The notes under the pieces: model-generated
Seen by the model: the letters and a program-made list of their open reading frames with translations, nothing else
The model's database searches: none
What the model was told of the DNA's origin: nothing
In this document: piece by piece, positions 51,898-60,048 of the stretch
Layout of the letters: every line of letters begins with the position of its first letter
Numbering within the stretch: the first letter of the stretch is position 1
From: Flavihumibacter fluvii
GTDB lineage: Bacteria; Bacteroidota; Bacteroidia; Chitinophagales; Chitinophagaceae
Length of the DNA: 64,000 nucleotides
Direction: 5' to 3'
Assembly (NCBI RefSeq): GCF_018595675.2
Contig: NZ_CP092333.1
Location: 2,938,001-3,002,000, forward strand
Made by a program: the position numbers and the translations under genes

Positions 51898-54800
51898 TAG
51901 TTCGGCAGGTAGTTAATATAATTAATATCCCAGAATAAATATTCGTCAAAAGGTTTCCATGAGGTATCTCCCGACAATCGTTCTTTCGCCCGGCAGGCTT
52001 CCAGTAAAATTAAGGTCCGGCAAATCAGGTCCTGTGATTCAGTCAGGGTAGTTGGAAGTGAGGTAAGGGCCCGGTAATAATTTCCTTCGTAGGAAATACC
52101 GATGACCTGGTAATAAATGGCCCCGAATTTTGCGCCTTCCGGAATATCCCGCAACACTTCTTTGGCATGTGCATTTATTGTTTTACTGCCAATTTCAGAC
52201 AATACTAAAAGCTGGTCAGTTCTGGGATCGAGTGCATCGGGAAGTTTGGCATAGTCCAGCCTGGCAATATTCGCGTAGGCCGAATCAAGGTAAACAAAGG
52301 CCCGTGGATCGGCACCCTGCCTGTACATTTTTCCTGCGACATGCAAATAGCCCAGCACCTTTTCATGATCTTCTTCAAACAGCTCTACATAGCGAATGGA
52401 TTTTTCCATCTGCCCAATAGCTGCCAGGTGTTCGGCCATTTCCCGCATCTGGTTCATCATGAATACTTTCTCAACATATTCATATCTGTCCTTTGAACTC
52501 CTGATCACACGAAGGTCTACGAGTTCTGTGTATTTCAATCCAAGCGTACTATCACCGCGTTCAAAGGCGCGGTTCGCTAATACCAGGTAAGGAAGGTTCT
52601 TATCAAAGGCATTCCCTTCAGGATGCTGCTGAACAAAACTGATCACATTCAGCAGTGTTGAATCAGCCAGTGTATTCGCTTTTGAATAAGCTTCGGGAGA
52701 AATATCCGGCTTTATTTCAAAAGCCTTGGCGATCCAGTAATGCAACTCCTGGAGGTCTTTTCCCGTTTTGAATAAAACAGGTAATAGTCCATTTTTCCGC
52801 AGGTAATTAAAATAATAATCACCATGGAAGGTCCAGGCGTACCAGCCATCCCGGTAATCAGGATAAATAAAAAGGTTACGCCTCGAAACCAGTTTTGAAC
52901 GCACCCCGTCACCATTATAAATGATGGTTGTTGCGGTCATCGCATCCAAAGAATCTTCCGGGACCTTTGCGTAGTATTCCATGGCCGTTTTCAGGTAAGC
53001 ATCCAGCCGGACTTCATCTGCCGGCATGTTCCGGTCCCACCAATATTTGGCATAAAAAATAGCTTTTCTTTTCGCGTTCATGGCCAGGTCAAAATTCCGC
53101 TCAGCCGGGTTCGGTTCTTTCATCATTTCCTTATCATAGTCGACCATGATGGTATCAAAAACAGCCCGGTCGCAGAAATAGAGGTTAGGGAAAATATAGC
53201 CCCTTGTAGACCGGTGGTAGGTTCGCAAGGTATTCAACACATACATATGGGTGATATACCCTGATCTTATGGCAATATTGCGCAATAATATCTGCGGTGT
53301 ATTATCACGGGTATTTGTACTGATCCATTGTATGATCATTTGTGCCTGTGGCCTGTACCCGTACTGGTAGAGGAACCCGATGATGTTCAGGTGGCTATTC
53401 AGTAACCTTGGCAGTTCAAAGTAATCACGTTGGTTATTGGCCAGGATCTGCCTGAAACAAGCAATGATATTTTCTGTGTCCCCAAGAGCCGAATAAATAG
53501 AAGCAAGGGTGTGGTAACCTCCATTAAAATCATTCAGCATCCGGCCATTGGTTTCATAGCTGCCTTTTGGATAATACAAATTAAAAGCTGCTGCACTTTC
53601 AGGGGATGCATTAGGTGAAATAGCCAGCAGCAAGGTTTTTAGCTGATCAGTACCTGGCTTTCCAACCGACAGCCAATACTGGATGGCTAAATTCATCTCA
53701 ATAGGAATGGTAGGCCGGTATAAATTTTTCTCACGCAGGAAACGCAATACCAGCAGGTAGTTATTGTAGGTAACCGAATCCAGAGCGGCCAGCTTTTCCG
53801 CATCGGGATGATAATACTGGTCCATGGCCAGCTCCACGACAAACTTATTACCTTCCAGCAACAAGAATTCGGGATCCGCTTCTTTTTCCGGGTGCAGTAA
53901 GTTTTTTGTAATTAATGTGCGCAACGATTTGTTCAGTGGCGGTTCCTGGTGTTTATCCAGTGACAGCATTTGCTTGTAGGCTTCAACAGCAATTTTTACC
54001 CGGCTGGTATAATCCCGCGAAGCCAGTGCCGGAATAAGGGAACCTTGCTGGTAGCGCTCTTCGGACAACATATACAAAGCCTTTTCCTGGATATTCACCT
54101 GTTGGCTGTTCATTAATTCTGCCGATTCCTTCCTAAGTTTACTGATGACGCTTTCATTCTTTTTTTGTTCTGCATCATACCAATAATACCCGGTTAAAAC
54201 CAGCATAATGAATATGGCAAAAATGGCGGCTATTTTCTTTGGGCCATATTTCATGAAGGCCCTGGTCACCATTTCTTTCCGGGCGCTTTTTTTCAGGAAT
54301 TCCCGGGTATCCTGCAGGTCGGTCTCCGCTGCCTGGAGGGCTGCTGCCGGATCTTCAGTTATTGCATTATAACGGCGTATCCACCCTGCATTGGGTTTGC
54401 AATTGGCATACCAGTTCTCGAAATAAGTAAGCGGCCCGATAGGCAACAAATAGCCACTGCTTTTACCACTGCTTTTCCAGCGTTCCACCTGTTTCTGGAA
54501 ATCGAGGTAGGTGGCATAAAATTCAAATTCCCGGTTAGCCCATTGGTTTAGTTTATTCCAGTTCCTGATGAGGCTTTCATGGGTAATATCAAGTACGGCA
54601 CCTGGCGACAGGTCATGCGTTTTGGGGTCATCCGTCTTAAACGGCCTGATAAAGGAATTCCCTTCTTCCCTGTAGATATTAATTACCCTGCCAATAATTT
54701 CAGGAGTGAGGTTTGGAGAATTTATAATGCTGGTAATCTCTGCCAGTGACATCCGGTTCCGCACCGCCCGGCTATTGTCATACTTCGTGAGGCAACTGAA

Positions 54801-55919
54801 TGTGAGGGCGATGATGCGCTTTGCCTCCTTTTGAGAGACAGGCTGTTCAGGATACTGGTGATTATATTCGTCAGCTGCATTTTCATATAATTGGCTGGCA
54901 TGGATCTCGATCACTTTTTGCAGTCCGGTTTCCGCATACAATTTTTGTTGTTGCGCCGGAATGGAGAGGAACCAGCTATTGAATTGCTGCAGGTCGGCAT
55001 CAGGAAGATCATCAGCAGGCATACCACCCACCATGGCATAATGTAAGAGATCCATTTCTGCACGCCCATTATCTGCCGCCTGCCAGATACGGCTTAATGC
55101 ATGTTGCAAAATGGGCAACTGGTCTACACCATCTGCCAGGTCATAAACCAGCCTTTCAATAAGCCGCTGTGTAATCCGGTTACCACTTAAAATGGCCGGC
55201 TCTTCAATAACCTGCTTCAGGTCTTTTCTTTTTAACCTGGGCACAAAAAATTGCGAGAAGCCAATATATTCAGGCAAGCCACGGAAAGAAGAACACTGGC
55301 CGATGTAATCCGACCGCATGGTACACACCACATAGACTGGCAGGTTCCGGCTGATGGAAATACGTGCAGTCTCTAACAGCAGGTTAACAACGATCTGGGC
55401 GTCTTTAGAATGTACATCATTGAAGAAATTTTCGGGGTTGGTAAAAAACTCTTCAAACTGGTCAACAAGGATCAGCAGGTTTGCTGACTGGCGTTTCTTT
55501 TCCAGGCTAATTTCTTCCTCACCTGCATAAAATGCCGAATTCAGGTACAGGTCTACCAGGGAAGAATAACCGCGCCTTAATTCTGTTTCTACAATTGCTG
55601 CACTTAGCTGCAACTGTGCGGCTATGGAAGCCGCCAGGTTAGCGACAGGATTCCGCTCGGGCCTGAAATCAGCCACCAGCCAATTAGAATACCTGGCTTT
55701 AAAAAATCCGGCACGGGCATTAGGAATAAGGCCTGCATAGATGAGGGAAGATTTTCCTTCTCCGGAGGCTCCGGTTACCATCAGGAATTTATTCTGTTCC
55801 AGCAAGGCTGTAATCTGATCCACCTGCAGGTCCCTGCCTTTAAAATAAAGGCTCTCTTCCTCCGTAAAGGAACGGAGGCCGGTATATGGACAAATATGGT
55901 TAGGATCAGTTGTTTTCAT
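51897..55919 (-). CDS. Membrane-anchored nSTAND NTPase, copy B
   Basis: A 1340-residue STAND-class NTPase. It begins ICPYTGLRSFTEEESLYFKG, the lead-in of nSTAND1 domains. The P-loop is TGASGEGKSSL (about 49-59) and the Walker B is LLILVDQFEEFF (Asp about 153). MRSDYIGQCSSFRGLPEYIG and a winged-helix-like region ending VLDITHESLIRNW follow. One transmembrane helix lies at about 562-581 (KKIAAIFAIFIMLVLTGYYW). The remaining 750 residues carry TPR-like helices (YSALGDTENIIACFRQILAN) with no known ligand domain. The start overlaps the upstream paralogue's end by 14 bases. No effector domain precedes the NTPase, so signal output must pass to partners. Confidence 0.88.
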   Translation of the reverse strand: MKTTDPNHICPYTGLRSFTEEESLYFKGRDLQVDQITALLEQNKFLMVTGASGEGKSSLIYAGLIPNARAGFFKARYSNWLVADFRPERNPVANLAASIAAQLQLSAAIVETELRRGYSSLVDLYLNSAFYAGEEEISLEKKRQSANLLILVDQFEEFFTNPENFFNDVHSKDAQIVVNLLLETARISISRNLPVYVVCTMRSDYIGQCSSFRGLPEYIGFSQFFVPRLKRKDLKQVIEEPAILSGNRITQRLIERLVYDLADGVDQLPILQHALSRIWQAADNGRAEMDLLHYAMVGGMPADDLPDADLQQFNSWFLSIPAQQQKLYAETGLQKVIEIHASQLYENAADEYNHQYPEQPVSQKEAKRIIALTFSCLTKYDNSRAVRNRMSLAEITSIINSPNLTPEIIGRVINIYREEGNSFIRPFKTDDPKTHDLSPGAVLDITHESLIRNWNKLNQWANREFEFYATYLDFQKQVERWKSSGKSSGYLLPIGPLTYFENWYANCKPNAGWIRRYNAITEDPAAALQAAETDLQDTREFLKKSARKEMVTRAFMKYGPKKIAAIFAIFIMLVLTGYYWYDAEQKKNESVISKLRKESAELMNSQQVNIQEKALYMLSEERYQQGSLIPALASRDYTSRVKIAVEAYKQMLSLDKHQEPPLNKSLRTLITKNLLHPEKEADPEFLLLEGNKFVVELAMDQYYHPDAEKLAALDSVTYNNYLLVLRFLREKNLYRPTIPIEMNLAIQYWLSVGKPGTDQLKTLLLAISPNASPESAAAFNLYYPKGSYETNGRMLNDFNGGYHTLASIYSALGDTENIIACFRQILANNQRDYFELPRLLNSHLNIIGFLYQYGYRPQAQMIIQWISTNTRDNTPQILLRNIAIRSGYITHMYVLNTLRTYHRSTRGYIFPNLYFCDRAVFDTIMVDYDKEMMKEPNPAERNFDLAMNAKRKAIFYAKYWWDRNMPADEVRLDAYLKTAMEYYAKVPEDSLDAMTATTIIYNGDGVRSKLVSRRNLFIYPDYRDGWYAWTFHGDYYFNYLRKNGLLPVLFKTGKDLQELHYWIAKAFEIKPDISPEAYSKANTLADSTLLNVISFVQQHPEGNAFDKNLPYLVLANRAFERGDSTLGLKYTELVDLRVIRSSKDRYEYVEKVFMMNQMREMAEHLAAIGQMEKSIRYVELFEEDHEKVLGYLHVAGKMYRQGADPRAFVYLDSAYANIARLDYAKLPDALDPRTDQLLVLSEIGSKTINAHAKEVLRDIPEGAKFGAIYYQVIGISYEGNYYRALTSLPTTLTESQDLICRTLILLEACRAKERLSGDTSWKPFDEYLFWDINYINYLPN

Positions 55920-58900
55920 CTACATATTGTATGAATCGAATAATAAATGGCCTGTAGTACTCGTCAAATTGCGCCCAGGTACTATCAGATTTTTTTTCCT
56001 TTTCCCAATATCCATAAAGGATACTTCCTAAAAAATCGGCCCTGTCATTTTCTGAAATTGATGCCGGTATATGATCTATTGCATCAAACAGGTTTCCATT
56101 AAATGCATAAGAGCGGCAGGTGTTTTTAAACGCCGGGGATTTCTGCGGTATATTTTTGATCAGACTGCTGATCTCTGCTGCATTTTTTTCCGGTGACTGC
56201 ATAGCCAGTGCAAATGCTATCAATTGCCGGTTAGGCTGCGCCACGGTTACATTCTCTGCTCTCTTCATTTCTGTTTTTGCTGAATCGATCAATTGCTGCA
56301 CGAGTTTAACATCCCGCTTTTCCCGCAATCCATTAATAGCTGCAAATGCATAAAGTGAAGAACGGTTCATGGGCTGTTTAAAAACAGCGATTAATTTTTT
56401 TGCTTCATCAAAATGACCCGCCATAGTAAGTCCATATACAGCAAATCCCATCAAGCGAAATGCCTGGTTACTTGGCTGCCCGCCAAATTCGCTGATGGAT
56501 AGACTATTGATAAATGTGTTAGGCTGCAATTTCTTGTAATACCGAACCATTTCTTCCGTTTTCCCTTCGCGCTGGTAATCGAGCCCCAGGTAGAGGTACA
56601 GCAGGTTCAAATCGATCAGCGAATCTGCCCTTCGCCGAACCAGCTCTTCTTCCAGGCCTTTGAATACACTTGTCCGGGCTTTTTGAACCAGGAAACCATG
56701 TGGAAAAAACATTTTTACATTGTAATCATGCAACCAGTTGCTGATCAGGTTAAAATCTTCCTGCGTGGTGTATAATTCATCAAACAGGTTTTTCTCCAAT
56801 ATATATTCGAGGAAGGCATCACTAAAATAAAAATAGAAAAAACTCCTGGGCTCTATTGGGTGAAAAGTGGTTCGCGTATCAGGGTAAATAAACATGGCCT
56901 TCCTGGATAAGGAGATATTATCTGTAGCTGTTGAACCAATAACAAAGGAAGTCTGGCTGAGGAATTGACTACTCACCTTCCGGTAAAAATTCATGGCCTG
57001 GTCAAAACAACCATTCGCATCATAGCCAGGCTCGGCCGGGAATATCCTTCCTTTAGCAGTGGCTATGCCCTGGTCTTTGTAGCTGATAGCAAGCTGAAGG
57101 TTCTTCTTATCGGCATCACCGGTTCCTGACTGAATGACTTCCCGGTATTTGGCGAATAAAAGGGCTAATTGTTTATTGCTGGTGAATGTTACATTGATGT
57201 TTGTAAAATTATCCATCCAGAAATACAGTTCAAGATTACCGTTGGTGGACCGTTCGTGTAAGGTCCGGCCCAGCCAGCGGGCATAAAACTCATCTTCCCC
57301 TAATTTTTTCCGCTCGCAATAACCCTTCACAAAACTATTCAATGCGGTTGTTTGTCCGTTGCTAAAAAAAACTGCCGCAATATTGGATGCGTTATCTATA
57401 TGGGTGCCATAGTCACCCTGGTAATAATTCTGGTTATACTTTAATAAGGTATCGATGCATTGCAGGGCTTTTTCACTATTGCCCGCTGCGCCATAGAGGT
57501 AAGCCATTTCCTGGTAAAGGCCATTAAAGAAAGCGCCATATCCTAATTCGCCCCGAAGAAGAATTTTATCAACCTTGAAATTTTCCTGCAACCATTTTGA
57601 TGGTTGCTGGTTCTCAAAAGATGATAGAATATGCAGGAGTATTCCTATTTCATCTGGTGAATAGGCCTGGTTACTGATGGCATATTCTAAAGCGAGTGTA
57701 AACTGTTGTATATCTTTAAATCCTTCTGGCTGTTGCTTAGCAATAAACATGGCCCACAATGCAGCCCGCTGCACATTCCTGGTACGCCATTCTTCGATCT
57801 GCAGGTCGGGAATATTCCCATAGGCAAATTCAAGGATCACCCTGAAATCATTGATCTCCTTCAAAACAGCAGCCATTTGTTTAGGATCTTTTTCCTCAAC
57901 CGGTATTGTAGCCAGGACGCTGTCTGAAAACCTCAGGCATTGCAGGACCAGGTCTTTAGGCTGTTCTTTACCCTGTAATATAAGAAGCGTGGCAATACCA
58001 TTGGCAAGGTTGACCTTCTCTACAGGTTTTTGAATGGCTTCAAATATGGACCTAAGGCTTATCTGTTGTTGTTTAAGCGTTTCCACCAGCAGGGTTATTT
58101 TAGGATCCATTTTTACGGTTGGATTGGCTGCCAGCAACAGGGTTTGCTGCCTTACTTTTTTCAACACCGTTTCATTTTGCCGGCTCAGATAAGTTGAAAT
58201 ACCAAATACTGTAAGGATAACCAGGGCCAGCAATCCAAGAACGGCAGCAATACGTTTCGGCCCATAGCGCATGATGGTACGCGTAACCACATGCTTACCG
58301 GCAGAACGGTGCAGGAACTCCCGGCCGTTGTTCAGGATTTCGTTGGCCTTAATGAATTTCATCTCTTCCTTCGCCTCTTCCGGAAGGTACCTGGCGATCC
58401 ACCAGGCATTAGGTTTTACTTTTTTATACCAGGTTTCAAAATAAGTAAGCGGACCTATTGGCAGCAGGAAATTATTCGATTTGCCACTATTCACCCAGCG
58501 GCCCAACTGCTGTTCAAAATCCAGTGAGACGGAATGGTTATCAAATTCTTCTTTTGCCCATTGACCCAGGTATAGCCAGTTCCTGATCAGGCTTTCGTGC
58601 GTAATATCCAGGACCTGCCCGGGTTGCAGGACCATTGTTTCGGGCTGCTCCGGGTTAATAAATGGCCGGATAAAGGTATTACCGGGTTCCCTGAAGATAT
58701 TGAGTACCATGCCCACAGTTGCTGTATCCAACGCCGGCTGGCCCAGAATATGGGTAATTTCCGTTAAGTTCATACGGTTCCGGACTGCACGGCCCTGGTC
58801 AATTTTCGTAAGACAGGTAAACGTAGTGCGGATGATCAGTTGTGCATCTTCCCTGGAAATCTGTTTGCCTGTTTTTTGGGAATAATAATCGGCTGCCTGT

Positions 58901-59961
58901 TCATACAATTTATTGGTATGGGTATCCAATACATTCTGGAGGCTTGGCGCATGGTAACAGGCCTTGATCTCTGCAGGAAGTTTTTCAAACCAGGCATTGA
59001 AGCGGGAGACCTGTTCCTCAGGCAATTCCTGGAATGACATACCACCCACCATCGCATAATGCAAAAGGTCCATTTCTGCCGCACCCTCGTCAGCCGCCAC
59101 CCAGATCTGGTTAAGCGCATGCTGCAGGATGGGCAGCTGGTCAACACCTTCAGTAAGGTCGTGTATGAGTCTTTCCGTTAACCGCCGGGTGATCCTGTTC
59201 CCGCTTAAAGTGGCGGGTTCTTCGATAACCATTTGTAATTGTGAGCGGTTCAAACGGGGAACAAAAAACTGGGAAAAGCCAATGTATTCAGGTAACCCGC
59301 GGAAGGCAGCACATTGGCCAATATAATCAGACCGCATGGTAAAGATCACATAGATAGGGAGATCTTCTTCAAGGGCTATACGGGTTGTTTCCAGTAATAT
59401 ATTCAGCACCAGGTTGGCTTCCTTCGACGGGGACCCCTGGTGGTAATTTTCCGGGTTAGTAAAAAACTCTTCGAACTGGTCTACCAGGATAATAAGGTTT
59501 GCCGCGCCACGTCTCAAACTGGCCTTAGCGGCATCATCCGCCTGCATCCAGGCTAAAGATTCTGTATCTAAGTATCTTTTTGAGTTTTTGTATAAATCAA
59601 CCAATGCAGAAAAACCATGATTCAATTCTGCCTGGACGGTGCTTTGGTTGGGGATATCGAGTTGCCTGGCCACAGCGGTGACCAGGTTCTGGAAGGGTGT
59701 CCTTTCCGGCCTGAAATCGGCTACACACCAATGTGAGTATTTTGATTTCAGGAAACCGGACCTGGCGTTTGGAATAATACCCGCATAGACCAGGGATGAC
59801 TTTCCATCGCCCGATGCCCCGGTGAGCATTAAAAACTTATTTCGCTGTAACTGCGCTGTAGCCTGGTCAATATCATCTTCCCGCCCCTTAAAATAAAGGG
59901 ACTCTTCTTCCGTGAAAGATCTCAAACCTGTATATGGACAAATCTGGTAAGTCTCAACCAT
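55906..59961 (-). CDS. Membrane-anchored nSTAND NTPase, copy A
   Basis: A 1351-residue paralogue of the downstream gene. The first 590 residues follow it closely: ICPYTGLRSFTEEESLYFKG, P-loop TGASGDGKSSLVYAG (about 47-61), Walker B LIILVDQFEEFF (Asp about 161), MRSDYIGQCAAFRGLPEYIG and VLDITHESLIRNW. One transmembrane helix is predicted at about 571-593 (IAAVLGLLALVILTVFGIST). The C-terminal 750 residues are helical repeats (LYGAAGNSEKALQCIDTLLK) but match copy B poorly, suggesting a different input. By the positive-inside rule (RYGPKR before the helix) the NTPase is cytoplasmic and the repeats periplasmic. It follows the cyclase-TIR gene after 87 bases containing a hairpin. Confidence 0.88.
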   Translation of the reverse strand: MVETYQICPYTGLRSFTEEESLYFKGREDDIDQATAQLQRNKFLMLTGASGDGKSSLVYAGIIPNARSGFLKSKYSHWCVADFRPERTPFQNLVTAVARQLDIPNQSTVQAELNHGFSALVDLYKNSKRYLDTESLAWMQADDAAKASLRRGAANLIILVDQFEEFFTNPENYHQGSPSKEANLVLNILLETTRIALEEDLPIYVIFTMRSDYIGQCAAFRGLPEYIGFSQFFVPRLNRSQLQMVIEEPATLSGNRITRRLTERLIHDLTEGVDQLPILQHALNQIWVAADEGAAEMDLLHYAMVGGMSFQELPEEQVSRFNAWFEKLPAEIKACYHAPSLQNVLDTHTNKLYEQAADYYSQKTGKQISREDAQLIIRTTFTCLTKIDQGRAVRNRMNLTEITHILGQPALDTATVGMVLNIFREPGNTFIRPFINPEQPETMVLQPGQVLDITHESLIRNWLYLGQWAKEEFDNHSVSLDFEQQLGRWVNSGKSNNFLLPIGPLTYFETWYKKVKPNAWWIARYLPEEAKEEMKFIKANEILNNGREFLHRSAGKHVVTRTIMRYGPKRIAAVLGLLALVILTVFGISTYLSRQNETVLKKVRQQTLLLAANPTVKMDPKITLLVETLKQQQISLRSIFEAIQKPVEKVNLANGIATLLILQGKEQPKDLVLQCLRFSDSVLATIPVEEKDPKQMAAVLKEINDFRVILEFAYGNIPDLQIEEWRTRNVQRAALWAMFIAKQQPEGFKDIQQFTLALEYAISNQAYSPDEIGILLHILSSFENQQPSKWLQENFKVDKILLRGELGYGAFFNGLYQEMAYLYGAAGNSEKALQCIDTLLKYNQNYYQGDYGTHIDNASNIAAVFFSNGQTTALNSFVKGYCERKKLGEDEFYARWLGRTLHERSTNGNLELYFWMDNFTNINVTFTSNKQLALLFAKYREVIQSGTGDADKKNLQLAISYKDQGIATAKGRIFPAEPGYDANGCFDQAMNFYRKVSSQFLSQTSFVIGSTATDNISLSRKAMFIYPDTRTTFHPIEPRSFFYFYFSDAFLEYILEKNLFDELYTTQEDFNLISNWLHDYNVKMFFPHGFLVQKARTSVFKGLEEELVRRRADSLIDLNLLYLYLGLDYQREGKTEEMVRYYKKLQPNTFINSLSISEFGGQPSNQAFRLMGFAVYGLTMAGHFDEAKKLIAVFKQPMNRSSLYAFAAINGLREKRDVKLVQQLIDSAKTEMKRAENVTVAQPNRQLIAFALAMQSPEKNAAEISSLIKNIPQKSPAFKNTCRSYAFNGNLFDAIDHIPASISENDRADFLGSILYGYWEKEKKSDSTWAQFDEYYRPFIIRFIQYVDENN

Positions 59962-59973
59962 GTGTGTGCAATA

Positions 59974-60000
59974 TCTTCTTCAAATCAGCTTTGAAGAAGA
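59974..60000 (-). promoter_or_regulatory. Perfect intercistronic hairpin before the first nSTAND gene
   Basis: TCTTCTTCAAA (59974-59984) and TTTGAAGAAGA (59990-60000) are exact inverses, an 11-bp stem with a 5-base loop. It ends 12 bases before the nSTAND ATG on the minus strand and covers the expected ribosome-binding zone. No U-run follows, so occlusion of translation or RNA processing is likelier than termination. Confidence 0.65.
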
Positions 60001-60048
60001 CCTGGGTTTAGGGTTTATGAATTACAACAAAACGGTTACCGGTTACAA

